The notes beneath the pieces were generated by a model. It was not told the origin of the DNA. It was given only the letters and a program-made list of their open reading frames with translations, and did not search any database. This document shows, in pieces, positions 16,065 to 27,061 of a stretch of 64,000 nucleotides of DNA; positions within the stretch are counted from its first letter, which is position 1; every line of letters starts with the position of its first letter. The stretch is from positions 3,534,001-3,598,000 of the forward strand of contig NZ_VFNU01000001.1 in assembly GCF_006715725.1 (NCBI RefSeq), written 5' to 3'. Made by a program: the position numbers and the translations under genes. The DNA comes from Nocardioides sp. SLBN-35. Lineage in GTDB: Bacteria > Actinomycetota > Actinomycetes > Propionibacteriales > Nocardioidaceae.

Positions 16065-17588
16065 GTGACCGACGCACCCCAGGACGCGCCCGCCGACGCT
16101 CCGGCGCAGGGCCTCACCGAGCTGCTCGCCCGCCGCTTCCTCACCACCGACGAGGCCCGGACCGAGAAGGTCGCCCGCTGGCACGCCCGTGGTCGTCGTA
16201 CCGCTCGTGAGAACATCGCCGACCTCGTCGACGCCGGCTCGTTCGTGGAGTACGGCCGTTTCATCACCGCGGCCCAGGAGCAGCGCCGGCCGCTGGCCGA
16301 GCTCGTCGTCGAGGCCCCCGCCGACGGCATCATCGGCGGTACGGCGACCATCGGCGGCCGGCCCGCCGCGGTGCTGTCCTACGACTACCTGGTCATGGCC
16401 GGCACCCAGGGCATGCGCGGTCACCGCAAGTCGGACCGGTTGATCGAGCTGATCGGCCGGATGCGCCTGCCGACGGTCTTCTTCACCGAGGGTGGCGGCG
16501 GCCGGCCCGGCGACGTCGACCTGCCGATCGTGTCCGCGCTCGACGTCGGCTCCTTCGCGCTGTGGGGCGAGCTGGAGGGCGTCGTCCCGCGGATCGCGGT
16601 CGTGTCCGGGCGTTGCTTCGCCGGCAACGCGGTCCTCGCCGGGTGCGCCGACCTGCGGGTCGCGACACCGGACGCGAACCTCGGCATGGCCGGGCCGGCG
16701 ATGATCGCGGGCGGCGGGCTGGGGCACTACGCCGCCGAGGAGATCGGGCCGGTCGGGGAGCAGGCCGCCAACGGGGTGATCGACGTCGTGGTCGACGACG
16801 AGGAGGAGGCGGTGGCCGTCGTACGACGACTGCTGGCCTACCTCGACGGCCCGTCCGGCTCCGGCGAGGCCGAGGACCCGGCCGCGCTGCGCACCATGCT
16901 GCCGGCCAACGACCGGGAGGCGTTCGACGTGCGCCCGGTCGTGGAGGCCCTGGCCGACGTCGGCAGCGTCACCTGGCTGCGCGAGGCGTGGGCACCCGAG
17001 CTGGTGACCGCGTTCGCGCGGGTCGAGGGCATCCCGCTCGGCGTCGTCGCCAACCAGTCCACCCACCTCGCCGGCGCGCTGACCGCCGACGCGTCGGCCA
17101 AGGCCGCCGACTTCCTGGCCCTGTGCGAGCGCTGGGGACTGCCGGTGGTCTCGCTGGTCGACACCCCCGGGTTCATGGTCGGCCCGGAGGCCGAGCGGAC
17201 CGGCCTGGTGCGGCACGCATCGCGGATGGTCACCGCCGGAGCCCGGCTCACCGTGCCGCTGGTCGGCGTGGTGCTGCGCCGCGGCTACGGCCTGGGCGCG
17301 CAGGCGATGCTCGGCGGCAGCACCCACCGGCCGCTGCTCACCGTGGCCTGGCCCGACGCCCACCTCGGGCCGATGGGGCTGGAGGGCGCCGTACGCCTGG
17401 CGATGGCGCGCGAGCTCGCCGCGCTGCCCGAGGACGAGCGCGAGGCGACGGTCGCCCGGCACACCGCCGAGCTGCGCACCCACGCCAGCGCCCTCAACGC
17501 CGCACGGGTCTTCGAGATCGACGACGTGATCGACCCCGCCGAGACCCGCACCGTCGTCGCGGCGACGCTCAGGGCCGCGGCCGGGTGA
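16065..17588 (+). CDS. acyl-CoA carboxylase carboxyltransferase (beta) subunit
   Basis: A 507-aa carboxyltransferase of the AccD/PccB crotonase fold. It has both CT halves: the N half with ENIADLVDAGSFVEYGRF and GGRPAAVLSYDYLVMAGTQG, and the C half with VVSLVDTPGFMVGPEAERTGLVRHASRM and LRRGYGLGAQAMLGGSTH, giving the paired oxyanion loops. It would transfer CO2 from carboxybiotin to an acyl-CoA. No biotin-carboxylase gene is adjacent, so the alpha subunit must be elsewhere. GTG 16065 is chosen; the upstream part of the frame is not conserved and overlaps the divergent gene. Confidence 0.88.
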   Translation: MTDAPQDAPADAPAQGLTELLARRFLTTDEARTEKVARWHARGRRTARENIADLVDAGSFVEYGRFITAAQEQRRPLAELVVEAPADGIIGGTATIGGRPAAVLSYDYLVMAGTQGMRGHRKSDRLIELIGRMRLPTVFFTEGGGGRPGDVDLPIVSALDVGSFALWGELEGVVPRIAVVSGRCFAGNAVLAGCADLRVATPDANLGMAGPAMIAGGGLGHYAAEEIGPVGEQAANGVIDVVVDDEEEAVAVVRRLLAYLDGPSGSGEAEDPAALRTMLPANDREAFDVRPVVEALADVGSVTWLREAWAPELVTAFARVEGIPLGVVANQSTHLAGALTADASAKAADFLALCERWGLPVVSLVDTPGFMVGPEAERTGLVRHASRMVTAGARLTVPLVGVVLRRGYGLGAQAMLGGSTHRPLLTVAWPDAHLGPMGLEGAVRLAMARELAALPEDEREATVARHTAELRTHASALNAARVFEIDDVIDPAETRTVVAATLRAAAG

Positions 17589-17604
17589 GCGGGGCGCGGC
17601 GCGG

Positions 17605-17955
17605 TCAGTGCACGAGGTCGCGCCAGTTCACCGGCACCCGGCCCCGCGGCCCGGGGGCGGCCTGGTCCTCGGGGTGGCTGGTGGGGGCGGCGAGCTCGGG
17701 GCCGGCGTAGTAGTCCTCGCTGGCGTAGTCCCAGAACCAGTCCTCCCCCGGCTCGTACGACTGCACGATCGGGTGCCCGCTGTCGCGGAAGTGCGCGGTG
17801 GCGTGCTGGGCGGGCGAGCTGTCGCAGCACCCGACGTGCCCGCAGGCGGCGCACCGCCGCAGGTGGACCCACCAGCCCTCGGCAGCGGTGCACTCGGCAC
17901 AGCCCGGTCCGCTCGGCGGGACGTCGGTCGCGATCGCGGGGGTCTCCTCGGCCAT
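17605..17955 (-). CDS. UBP-type zinc finger protein
   Basis: A 116-aa protein with GCAECTAAEGWWVHLRRCAACGHVGCCDSSPAQHATAHFRDSGHPIVQSYEPGEDWFWDYAS, the Zn-UBP finger in which Cys and His residues bind zinc. In eukaryotes this fold binds the ubiquitin C-terminus. Bacterial stand-alone versions are frequent in actinobacteria and have no known role. ATG 17955 is selected, since the longer frame is not protein-like. It converges with the carboxyltransferase gene, and its start lies 23 nt from the end of the EEP-family gene on the same strand. Confidence 0.88.
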   Translation of the reverse strand: MAEETPAIATDVPPSGPGCAECTAAEGWWVHLRRCAACGHVGCCDSSPAQHATAHFRDSGHPIVQSYEPGEDWFWDYASEDYYAGPELAAPTSHPEDQAAPGPRGRVPVNWRDLVH

Positions 17956-17978
17956 GCCCCCGAGCCTAGGAAGGCAGG

Positions 17979-19196
17979 TCAGGGGATGTACAGGGTCGCC
18001 CGGATCGGGTTGTGGTCGGAGGCCATGGGGGTGGCGTACCGCCCGCCCGACAGCACCGCGATGTTGTCCCAGTTCGGCACGGTGATGCCGGGTGAGACGA
18101 AGATCCGGTCGACGTGGGTCGGCCAGGTCGACGAACGCGGCGGGTCGGTCTTGAAGGCGTGCGCGGAGTTGAGGTGCGGGTAGGTCAGGTGGGCGGCGAT
18201 GTCGCTGGCGTCGGCGAAGCCGGCGGCCTCCATGACCACGCGCGGCGTGTCGGTCTGGCCGCGTCGGTCGAGCCCTCGGTGGGAGTTGAAGTCGCCGAGC
18301 ACGACCGTGGGCCGGCCGGGGAAGGCCGAGGTGACCCGGTTGAGGACGTAGGCCGTCTCCTGCTGGCGGACGCCGTCGGCCTTCCCGTCGCGCAGGTGGA
18401 TCGCGGCCACCGCGACCTGCTTGCCGCTCGCCCGGTGCGAGAGGAGCGCCTGGCAGAACCCGTGGTCGCGGTCGCCGAACCTCTTGAAGCGGCTGCCCTT
18501 GCTGTTGTGCTTGGCGTCGACCACGTCGTACACGCTGGTGCGCACGTAGAGGGTCTGGCTGTAGAGCCTGCGCTTCTTGCTCTTCTGGGTCAGGCAGGCC
18601 AGCGTGTAGCCGCGCTTGGCCATGGCCTTTCCGATCCAGCGCTTCTTCTTGCCGTACTTGTGGGCGACGTGGCCCTCGACGAACACCATGATGTCGGCGT
18701 TCATCCGGTCGATGTCGGCGACGACCTGCCTCTGCCGCTTCTTCCACTTCCAGCCGCTGTTGCACTTCGACTTCGAGCCACAGCGCAGGTTGAAGGTGGC
18801 GGCGGTGGTGGGCGTCGCGGTCGGTACGACGGCCCTCGAGGCCGGCGGGGTGACCTTGCAGCTGCGCTCGCCGCCGTTCTTGTCGAGCGTCACCGCGTAG
18901 CAGTAGGTGGTCCCGGGCACGAGTCCCTGGACGTCGGCGTGGGTGGCGCTGGCCGGCACCCTCATCTGGACTGCATCACCGGGGTACACGTCCGGCCCGG
19001 CGGTGGACACCAGGACCTCGTAGCTGCCCGGACCGGCGAAGTCCCAGTCGAGACTCACGGTGACGGTGCCGCGTGTCACCACCTGGGCGGACACCCATGG
19101 GGCACCGGGGTGGGCCGCGGCGCTCGCCGGCGACAGGGCGGACAGCACGCCGAGCGCGACGGCGAGGACGGTCATCAACGACAGCAGGCGACGCAT
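17979..19196 (-). CDS. secreted endonuclease/exonuclease/phosphatase-family protein with fibronectin-like domain
   Basis: A 405-aa protein with an N-terminal signal peptide (MRRLLSLMTVLAVALGVLSAL...SASAAAHP). A fibronectin type III-like beta region follows (VSLDWDFAGPGSYEVLVSTAG, GLVPGTTYCYAVTLDKNGG), then an EEP catalytic domain. Active-site segments are FVEGHV (Glu), AAIHLRDGK, VVLGDFNSHRGLD, HVDRIFVSP and MASDHNPIRATL (terminal Asp-His pair). EEP enzymes cleave phosphodiester bonds in DNA, RNA or lipids; the substrate is unknown. Start ATG 19196 is chosen for the signal peptide. The lysine-rich middle (SKCNSGWKWKKRQRQ) could bind nucleic acid. Confidence 0.85.
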   Translation of the reverse strand: MRRLLSLMTVLAVALGVLSALSPASAAAHPGAPWVSAQVVTRGTVTVSLDWDFAGPGSYEVLVSTAGPDVYPGDAVQMRVPASATHADVQGLVPGTTYCYAVTLDKNGGERSCKVTPPASRAVVPTATPTTAATFNLRCGSKSKCNSGWKWKKRQRQVVADIDRMNADIMVFVEGHVAHKYGKKKRWIGKAMAKRGYTLACLTQKSKKRRLYSQTLYVRTSVYDVVDAKHNSKGSRFKRFGDRDHGFCQALLSHRASGKQVAVAAIHLRDGKADGVRQQETAYVLNRVTSAFPGRPTVVLGDFNSHRGLDRRGQTDTPRVVMEAAGFADASDIAAHLTYPHLNSAHAFKTDPPRSSTWPTHVDRIFVSPGITVPNWDNIAVLSGGRYATPMASDHNPIRATLYIP

Positions 19197-19283
19197 GTCT
19201 CCACCTTCGGCCAAAGGGACACCACATGCACGTTCGTACCCCAAAAAGGTGATGACATGACCGATCGGTCGTGCTCCGATGAC

Positions 19284-20864
19284 TCACCAGGGTGAGGGCT
19301 CGTAGTCCTTCACGAAGCATCCGTACAGGTCCTCGCCCGCCTCGCCGCGCACGATCGGGTCGTAGACGCGCGCGGCGCCGTCGACGAGATCGAGCGGCGC
19401 GTGCCAGCCCTCGGCGGCGATCCGCAGCTTCTCGTGGTGCGGTCGCTCGTCGGTGATCCAGCCGGTGTCGACGGCCGTCATCAGGATCTTGTCGGTCTCG
19501 AACATCTCGCCCGACGAGGTGCGGGTCATCATGTTGAGCGCGGCCTTGGCCATGTTGGTGTGGGGGTGACCGGCGCCCTTGTAGCGGCGGGAGAACTGTC
19601 CCTCCATCGCCGAGACGTTGACGATGTACGCGCGACGGGCACCGTTCTGCACGGCGGCGCGCAGCGCCGGGCGCAGCCGGGAGTTGATGAGGAAGGGCGC
19701 GATCGAGTTGCAGAACTGCACCTCGAGCAGCTCCAGCGGGTCGACCTCGTCGAGCACCTGGGTCCAGGAGTTGTTGTCCTGGATGTCGGGGATCAGGCCA
19801 CCGGCGTCGATCGCGGTGCCGGCCAGGTGCTGCTCGAGCGAGGCACCGCCCGCCTTGAGCGCGAGCGCGGTCATCGAGGCGGCATTGTGGGCGGCGAGCG
19901 CCGCCTCGGCGGACTCCCCCTCGTGGTGGGCGACCGCGTGGTCCGCGAGGGCACCGGCGATCGCCGCCGGGTGCGCCTCGGAGATCCGGTCGAACGCCAC
20001 CATCTCGGGCAGCTCCTCGATCCCGAGCGACTCGGCCGTCGGCAGCGGCGCCAGCTCGCCCTCGGTGAGGTGCGTGTAGGCGCCCGGCAGCCGTCGTACG
20101 GTCTGGCAGGCGTTGTTGATGATGATGTCGAGCGGGCCGTCGGCGGCGACGTCGTCGGTGAGCGCGATGACCTGGGTGGGGTCGCGCAGGTCGATGCCGA
20201 CGACCTTGAGCCGGTGCAGCCAGTCGGCGGAGTCCTCCATCGCGGCGAACCGGCGTACGGCGTCCTTCGGGAACCGGGTCGTGATCGTCGTGTGCGCACC
20301 GTCGCGGAGCAGGCGCAGCGCGATGTACATGCCGATCTTGGCGCGGCCGCCGGTCAGCAGCGCGCGCTTGCCGGTGAGATCGGTGCGCTGGTCCCGCTTG
20401 GCGTGGCTCATCGCCGCGCAACGCGGACACAGCCAGTGGTAGAACGCGTCGACGAGGGTGAAGTCCTCCTTGCAGATGTAGCAGCCGCGCGCGGTGAGCA
20501 GCTCACCGGCGAAGGCGCCCTGCGCGGTGGAGACCAGCGGGATGCCGGCGGTCTCGTCGTCGATCCGCATCCGCGAGCCGGTCGCGGTCCTCTCGATGAT
20601 GTCCTGGTCGTGCCGCTGCCGCTCCATGCGGATCTCGGCCCGCCGCTGCTTCTTGATCAGCTTGTACATGTACGACGCGGCGCGCTTCATCGTGCGCACG
20701 TCGTCGTGCTCGGGGTCGAGGAGCGGGACCTGACGGAGGACCTTGAGGGTGATCGCGAGCTCGTCCGGGTCGATCCGGGTCAGCTGCTCGTCGGAGTCGG
20801 GGCGAGGCACCGCCCGATGGTACGGGGACCCGCTGCCGGATGCCGTATGCTCGCCCTGCGCCAT
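19284..20864 (-). CDS. SDR-family oxidoreductase with N-terminal CxxC zinc motif
   Basis: About 526 aa from ATG 20864 (a GTG 12 nt upstream is possible). An N-terminal helical region is followed by CYICKEDFTLVDAFYHWLCPRC, a four-Cys zinc-ribbon-like motif. An SDR Rossmann fold comes next: LLTGGRAKIGMYIALRLLRDG for the nucleotide, VVGIDLRDP, and DIIINNA. The catalytic region reads YIVNVSAMEGQF...GHPHTNMAKAAL, so the YxxxK tyrosine position is a Thr while Ser and Lys remain. From memory this substitution is shared by relatives of this long SDR group, suggesting altered chemistry. It faces away from the glycine riboswitch. Confidence 0.8.
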   Translation of the reverse strand: MAQGEHTASGSGSPYHRAVPRPDSDEQLTRIDPDELAITLKVLRQVPLLDPEHDDVRTMKRAASYMYKLIKKQRRAEIRMERQRHDQDIIERTATGSRMRIDDETAGIPLVSTAQGAFAGELLTARGCYICKEDFTLVDAFYHWLCPRCAAMSHAKRDQRTDLTGKRALLTGGRAKIGMYIALRLLRDGAHTTITTRFPKDAVRRFAAMEDSADWLHRLKVVGIDLRDPTQVIALTDDVAADGPLDIIINNACQTVRRLPGAYTHLTEGELAPLPTAESLGIEELPEMVAFDRISEAHPAAIAGALADHAVAHHEGESAEAALAAHNAASMTALALKAGGASLEQHLAGTAIDAGGLIPDIQDNNSWTQVLDEVDPLELLEVQFCNSIAPFLINSRLRPALRAAVQNGARRAYIVNVSAMEGQFSRRYKGAGHPHTNMAKAALNMMTRTSSGEMFETDKILMTAVDTGWITDERPHHEKLRIAAEGWHAPLDLVDGAARVYDPIVRGEAGEDLYGCFVKDYEPSPW

Positions 20865-20896
20865 GATGCGCGTCACAACTCAACATCGCGCCGTTC

Positions 20897-21095
20897 GAAC
20901 CCCGGCGGGAGAGCCCCGGTCCCACGAGGACGGGCGCCGAAGGAGCAAATCTCCCCAAGAATCTCTCAGGCCCCCTGACCGCCGGGACGAGGCGAACTCT
21001 GGAAAGACGGACCGGATCCACCGGTCCGCACCCACGGTGCAAGCCGCCCGGCCGGGCGGTGAAGCTCTCAGGTAGCGATGACAGAGCGGGGAGGC
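20897..21095 (+). ncRNA. tandem glycine riboswitch (two aptamers)
   Basis: Aptamer 1 is closed by CCGGCGG (20902-20908) pairing with CCGCCGG (20979-20985). It contains the hallmark GCGCCGAAGGAGCAAA and GAATCTCTCAGGC. Aptamer 2 is closed by CTCTG (20997-21001) with CAGAG (21082-21086) and contains GGTGCAAGCCG and GAAGCTCTCAGG. Cooperative tandem aptamers of this class sense glycine and switch on gcvT operons. Just downstream, GGGAGGC (21089-21095) is complementary to GCCTCCC (21141-21147) immediately before the gcvT ATG, a likely translational expression platform. Confidence 0.93.
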
Positions 21096-21148
21096 AACCC
21101 AGCCACGAGCGCGGCACACCGCTGCGCTCTTCACGAGGAAGCCTCCCG

Positions 21149-22267
21149 ATGAGCACACCTTCAGCGACCCCGCGGCTCACGCCGCTGCACGACGTCCATG
21201 CCGCTCTCGGCGCGTCGTTCACCGACTTCGCCGGCTGGCAGATGCCGGTGCGCTACGGCTCGGAGACCGCCGAGCACCGCGCGGTGCGGACGACGGCCGG
21301 GCTGTTCGACCTGACCCACATGGGCGAGATCGAGCTGGTCGGTCCCGGTGCCGGCGCCGCGCTCGACCACGCCCTGGTCGGCCGCCCGTCCGCGATCGGC
21401 GTCGGCCGCGCGCGCTACTCGATGATCTGCGCCGAGGACGGCGGGATCATCGACGACCTCGTCGTCTACCGCCTCGCCGAGGAGCACTACCTCGTCGTCG
21501 CGAACGCCAGCAACGTCGCCGTCGTGGCGCCCGAGCTGGTCGCCCGTGCCGAGGGGTACGACGTCAGCGTCACCGACACGTCGGCCGACTGGGCACTGCT
21601 GGCGGTCCAGGGCCCCGCTTCGGCGCAGATCCTCACCGGCCTCACCGAGCTCGACGTCCCGTCGCTGAGGTACTACGCCATCGATGCCGGCACGGTCGCC
21701 GGCGTCGACGTGCTGCTCGCCCGCACCGGCTACACCGGCGAGGACGGCTTCGAGGTCTACTGCCGCCCCGCCGACGCGGCTGCCGTCTGGGACGCGCTGA
21801 GCAGGGCCGGTGAGTCACACGGCCTGGTCCCCGCGGGCCTCGCCTGCCGCGACACCCTGCGCCTGGAGGCCGGGATGCCGCTCTACGGCCACGAGCTGGA
21901 CCGCGCCACCACGCCCTTCGAGGCCAACCTCGGCCGGGTCGTCGTACTCGACAAGCCCGGGGGCTTCGTCGGCCAGGCGGCGCTCGCCCGGCGCAAGGAG
22001 GAGGGCCCGCAGCGGGTCCTCGTCGGCCTGGTCTCCACCGGTCGCCGCTCGCCGCGCGCGGGCTACCCGGTCCTCGACCCGGCCACGGGCGCCGAGGTCG
22101 GCGTCGTCACGAGCGGCTCGCCCTCCCCCACGCTGGAGAAGCCGATCGCGATGGCCTACGTCCCGCCGGCGCTCGCCGCCCCGGGCACCCGGCTCCAGGT
22201 GTCGCTGCGCGGCACCCTCGAGGACGCCGACGTCGTCGAGCTCCCCTTCTACAACCGCAACCGCTGA
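21149..22267 (+). CDS. gcvT: glycine cleavage T protein (aminomethyltransferase)
   Basis: A 372-aa GcvT starting at ATG 21149 with GAGGAA upstream. It would transfer the aminomethyl group from lipoyl-GcvH to tetrahydrofolate. Family features: [37 protein letters not shown], the folate-site region [35 protein letters not shown], and the C-terminal barrel beginning at [14 protein letters not shown]. It is the first gene of an operon preceded by the glycine riboswitch. Length is normal. Confidence 0.97.
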   Translation: MSTPSATPRLTPLHDVHAALGASFTDFAGWQMPVRYGSETAEHRAVRTTAGLFDLTHMGEIELVGPGAGAALDHALVGRPSAIGVGRARYSMICAEDGGIIDDLVVYRLAEEHYLVVANASNVAVVAPELVARAEGYDVSVTDTSADWALLAVQGPASAQILTGLTELDVPSLRYYAIDAGTVAGVDVLLARTGYTGEDGFEVYCRPADAAAVWDALSRAGESHGLVPAGLACRDTLRLEAGMPLYGHELDRATTPFEANLGRVVVLDKPGGFVGQAALARRKEEGPQRVLVGLVSTGRRSPRAGYPVLDPATGAEVGVVTSGSPSPTLEKPIAMAYVPPALAAPGTRLQVSLRGTLEDADVVELPFYNRNR

Positions 22268-22284
22268 GACCTCAGGAGACCACC

Positions 22285-22659
22285 ATGAGCAACCCCACGA
22301 ACCTCCAGTACACCGCCGAGCACGAGTGGATCGCCGTCGACGGCGACAACGCCAGGGTCGGCGTCACGGCGTACGCCGCCGACGCCCTCGGCGACGTCGT
22401 CTACGTCGACCTGCCCACCGTCGGCGACACCGTCACCGCGGGCGAGCCCTGCGGCGAGCTCGAGTCGACCAAGTCGGTCAGCGACCTCTACGCGCCGGTG
22501 ACCGGTGAGGTGGTCGAGGTCAACGACGCCGTCGACGCCGACCCGAGCCTGGTCAACAGCGATCCGTTCGGCACGGGCTGGCTGTTCGTCGTCAAGGTGA
22601 CCGCGACCGGCGAGGTGCTGGACGCCGCGGCGTACGACGCGCTGATCGCCGGGGCATGA
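22285..22659 (+). CDS. gcvH: glycine cleavage H protein (lipoyl carrier)
   Basis: A 124-aa GcvH with the lipoylation site [17 protein letters not shown] (Lys in the hairpin turn) and the C-terminal [13 protein letters not shown] strand. It shuttles the aminomethyl and reducing equivalents between the P, T and L proteins. A CAGGAG ribosome-binding site precedes ATG 22285. Its stop overlaps the lipA ATG (ATGA), so carrier and lipoylating enzyme are translationally coupled. Confidence 0.97.
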   Translation: MSNPTNLQYTAEHEWIAVDGDNARVGVTAYAADALGDVVYVDLPTVGDTVTAGEPCGELESTKSVSDLYAPVTGEVVEVNDAVDADPSLVNSDPFGTGWLFVVKVTATGEVLDAAAYDALIAGA

Positions 22660-23584
22660 CCGCCGTCGTGCCGGAGGGGCGCAAGCTCCTCCGCCTGGAG
22701 GTCCGCAACGCGGAGACCCCGATCGAGCGCAAGCCGTCCTGGATCCGCACCAAGGCCACGATGGGCCCCGAATACCGGTCCCTGAAGAGCCTGGTGAAGT
22801 CCGAAGGCCTCCACACCGTGTGCGAGGAAGCCGGCTGCCCCAACATCTTCGAATGCTGGGAAGACAAGGAAGCCACCTTCCTCATCGGCGGCGACCAGTG
22901 CACCCGCCGCTGCGACTTCTGCCAGATCGACACCGGCAAGCCCCAACCCCTCGACCGCGACGAACCCCGCCGCGTCGCCGAGTCGGTCCAGACCATGGGC
23001 CTCAAGTACGCCACCATCACCGGCGTCGCCCGCGACGACCTGCCCGACGGCGGCGCCTGGCTCTACGCCGAGACCGTGCGCGCCATCCACGACCTCAACC
23101 CCGAGACCGGCGTGGAGAACCTCATCCCCGACTTCAACGGCGACCCCGCACTGCTCGCCGAGGTCTTCGAGTCCCGCCCCGAGGTCCTGGCCCACAACGT
23201 GGAGACCGTGCCACGGATCTTCAAGCGGATCCGCCCCGGCTTCCGCTACGAGCGCTCCCTCGACGTGCTCACCCAGGCCCGCGCATTCGGACTGGTCACC
23301 AAGTCCAACCTGATCCTCGGCATGGGCGAGACCCGCGACGAGGTCTCGGACGCGCTCCAGGACCTGCACGAGGCCGGCTGCGAGCTGGTCACCATCACCC
23401 AGTACCTGCGCCCCAGCCTCCGGCACCACCCCGTCGAGCGCTGGGTCAAGCCCGAGGAGTTCGTCGAGCTCGCCACCGAAGCCGAGGAGATCGGCTTCGC
23501 CGGAGTGCTCTCGGGACCGCTCGTGCGTTCGTCGTACCGCGCCGGTCGTCTGTATCGTCGAGCCATGGAACTCAGGAGCCAGTG

Positions 23585-23585
<1 letters not shown>
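22656..23585 (+). CDS. lipA: lipoyl synthase
   Basis: A 309-aa radical SAM enzyme inserting two sulfurs into protein-bound octanoate. Both cluster motifs are present: the auxiliary-cluster cysteines in [12 protein letters not shown] and the radical-[20 protein letters not shown] and the C-terminal [11 protein letters not shown] (conserved RSSY) are typical. In most actinobacteria lipA follows lipB; here it is placed between gcvH and sdaA in the glycine operon, with a 4-bp overlap on the gcvH side and a TGATG overlap with sdaA. Confidence 0.97.
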
Positions 23586-24967
<1,382 letters not shown>

Positions 24968-25035
24968 CTGCTTCGGTCGGCGTACCCGCTGCCGATGTGC
25001 CCTGTGAGGCCGTCGAGGAGAGGGGAGCGCGAGCC

Positions 25036-26442
25036 GTGGCACGACGCGTCTGTCGAGCTGTGCTGCCCGGGGCCGGGTTCGCGGTGGCGTACGCGCTGGC
25101 CATCCTGCTCGGCAGGGCGACCCGGGTCGAGGGCAGTGAGGTGTCGCTCGTGTGGCCCGCGGCCGCGGTCGCCGTCCTGTGGGGGCTGCATGCACACGAC
25201 CTCCCGCGCGTGCAGGCAGCGCTCCACTGGACCGGCCTCGTGGTGCTGACCTTCGCCATCAACCTGGCCACCGACGCCCCCGTCGGCCTGTCGGCCTGGT
25301 TCGTGCTGGTCAACGTGTCACTTGCGGCGGTCACCACCATCGTCCTGCGGTACGGCGACCGTCCGGCCCGCCTGCGGGAGCCGGCCGACCTCGGCCGGCT
25401 GGTCGGGGCGATCGTCGCGGGCACGCTGGTCGCGGCCACGCTGGCCGTGGCGTGGTTCGCGCACGAGGGCCAGGACGACCTGGTCCGCACCTTCGCCCTC
25501 TTCGCCATCCGCAACGGGGTCACGGCTCTCACCGGGGTGGCCGTGGCGCTGCGACTCGGTGAGGCGCAGTGGCGGCGCCATCGGCCCTCACCTGCCCGGA
25601 TGGCCGAGACCGCGGCCCTTCTCGTCGTCACGTCGATCGTCTTCATCCGGGTCTTCTGGCTCAACCCCGGACACCCGAACGCGTTCGGCGTCATGTTGCC
25701 CGCCATGTGGGTCTCGTTGCGCTACGCCACGACGACGAGCACCGTGTTCCTCGCGGCGTCCGGTGTCTCGATCGTCTGGGCGACCCTCCTCGGCCGAGGG
25801 GCGCTCAGCGAGGTGGACCCGCCGCAGCAGGCGCTCCTGGCCCAAGGCCTGGTCGGCACGCTGACGATCGTCGTGCTCAGCCTGGCCCTGTTCCGCGACT
25901 CCCGCAACGAGCTGATCGAGGAGCTGCGCCAGCTGGCACTGCACGACCCGCTCACCGGGCTGGCGAACCGGTCCCTCCTCATGACCCGCCTGGAGCGCGA
26001 GCTCGACGAGCAACAGCCGGGCGCGGTCGGGGTGATCGTGCTCGACCTCGACGGATTCAAGGCCGTCAACGACGCCTGGGGCCACAGCGAGGGAGATCTC
26101 CTGCTGGTCGAGATGGCGACGCGACTGCGTGCTGCCGTGCGACGGCGAGACACCGTGGTCAGGCTGGGCGGGGACGAGTTCGTCGTCCTGTGCCCCGGCC
26201 TGGCACACCACGACGAGCTGCACCAGTGCGCCGAGCGGATCCGCGAGGCAGTGGCCCGACCCTACGGCATCGCGGCCGACGCCCCTTTCGACCGCATCAC
26301 CGCGAGTGTCGGCACCGCCGTCTCGGACCGGTTGAGCACGCCCCGCTCGCTGCTGGCGGCCGCGGATCGCGCCATGTACGAGGCCAAGCGCGCCGGTCGC
26401 AACCGGACCGCGGCCGCGCCGTACGCCCTGCGCGCGGGGTGA
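25036..26442 (+). CDS. MASE1-like membrane diguanylate cyclase (GGDEF)
   Basis: About 468 aa from GTG 25036, which follows AGGAGAGGGGAG; an upstream in-frame GTG at 24961 overlaps sdaA. Eight or so hydrophobic segments, including GAGFAVAYALAILLGRATRVEGSEVSLVWPAAAVAVLWG, form a MASE1-like sensor. A GGDEF domain follows: DPLTGLANRSLLMTRLERELD, VLDLDGFKAVNDAWGHSEGD and the intact active site RLGGDEFVVL. It would make cyclic di-GMP. No RxxD inhibitory site is evident before the active site. It converges with the TetR gene. Confidence 0.88.
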   Translation: MARRVCRAVLPGAGFAVAYALAILLGRATRVEGSEVSLVWPAAAVAVLWGLHAHDLPRVQAALHWTGLVVLTFAINLATDAPVGLSAWFVLVNVSLAAVTTIVLRYGDRPARLREPADLGRLVGAIVAGTLVAATLAVAWFAHEGQDDLVRTFALFAIRNGVTALTGVAVALRLGEAQWRRHRPSPARMAETAALLVVTSIVFIRVFWLNPGHPNAFGVMLPAMWVSLRYATTTSTVFLAASGVSIVWATLLGRGALSEVDPPQQALLAQGLVGTLTIVVLSLALFRDSRNELIEELRQLALHDPLTGLANRSLLMTRLERELDEQQPGAVGVIVLDLDGFKAVNDAWGHSEGDLLLVEMATRLRAAVRRRDTVVRLGGDEFVVLCPGLAHHDELHQCAERIREAVARPYGIAADAPFDRITASVGTAVSDRLSTPRSLLAAADRAMYEAKRAGRNRTAAAPYALRAG

Positions 26443-26451
26443 ACCGCGCCT

Positions 26452-27048
26452 TCAGAGACCGGGGAGCACGCGCCGCACGATGGCCAGGAGGGCCTCACGC
26501 AGCAGCAGGTGCGCCTGCTCGCGGCTGAGTGTCTCCTCGCGCGACCACTCCCGGATCGCACCCCGGGCGAGCTCGCCGAACGAGCGCACCACCGCCCGCG
26601 CCGCCGGATCGGCCGGGTCGCCGCCCACCATTTCCAGCACCCGGCCGGCCGCGAGGTCGTGCGCCTCGTCGAGGATCGCGCGCACCTCGGCGTCCTCCCC
26701 CACGCCCTCGGCCGCCCGGACGGTGAGGTACGTCGCCCGCTCGGGCGTGATCGAGCCGAGGAACCAGCGCACGGCGGCGTCGACGCGAGCGGCCAGCGAG
26801 CCCGACGGGAGCGGGACGTCCTCGAGGGTGGGGAGCAGCGAGGCGCGTCGTACTACCTCCAGGTAGAGGGTCCGCTTGTCGCCGAAGTAGTGGTTGAGCA
26901 GACCCCTCGCGACGCCCGCTTCGTGGGCGATCCGCGTGGTCGACACCTCGGCATAGGACTGCGCGGCGAACAGCCGCTCGGCGGCCACCAGGATCTGCTC
27001 GCGTCGCTCGTCCGGGGCGAGGCGCTGGCGTCGGGCCGTCTCGGTCAT
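26452..27048 (-). CDS. TetR/AcrR-family transcriptional regulator
   Basis: A 198-aa regulator. The N-terminal HTH is RREQILVAAERLFAAQSYAEVSTTRIAHEAGVARGLLNHYFGDKRTLYLEVV, the standard TetR DNA-binding domain. The C-terminal helices form the ligand/dimer domain. It is divergent from the MpaB-family oxygenase gene, and a 19-bp palindrome lies 13 bp from its start, so it very likely represses itself and the oxygenase/acyl-CoA dehydrogenase pair. The ligand may be a lipid or CoA thioester, judging by the neighbours; this is inference. Confidence 0.92.
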   Translation of the reverse strand: MTETARRQRLAPDERREQILVAAERLFAAQSYAEVSTTRIAHEAGVARGLLNHYFGDKRTLYLEVVRRASLLPTLEDVPLPSGSLAARVDAAVRWFLGSITPERATYLTVRAAEGVGEDAEVRAILDEAHDLAAGRVLEMVGGDPADPAARAVVRSFGELARGAIREWSREETLSREQAHLLLREALLAIVRRVLPGL

Positions 27049-27061
27049 GGACCCAACCTAC

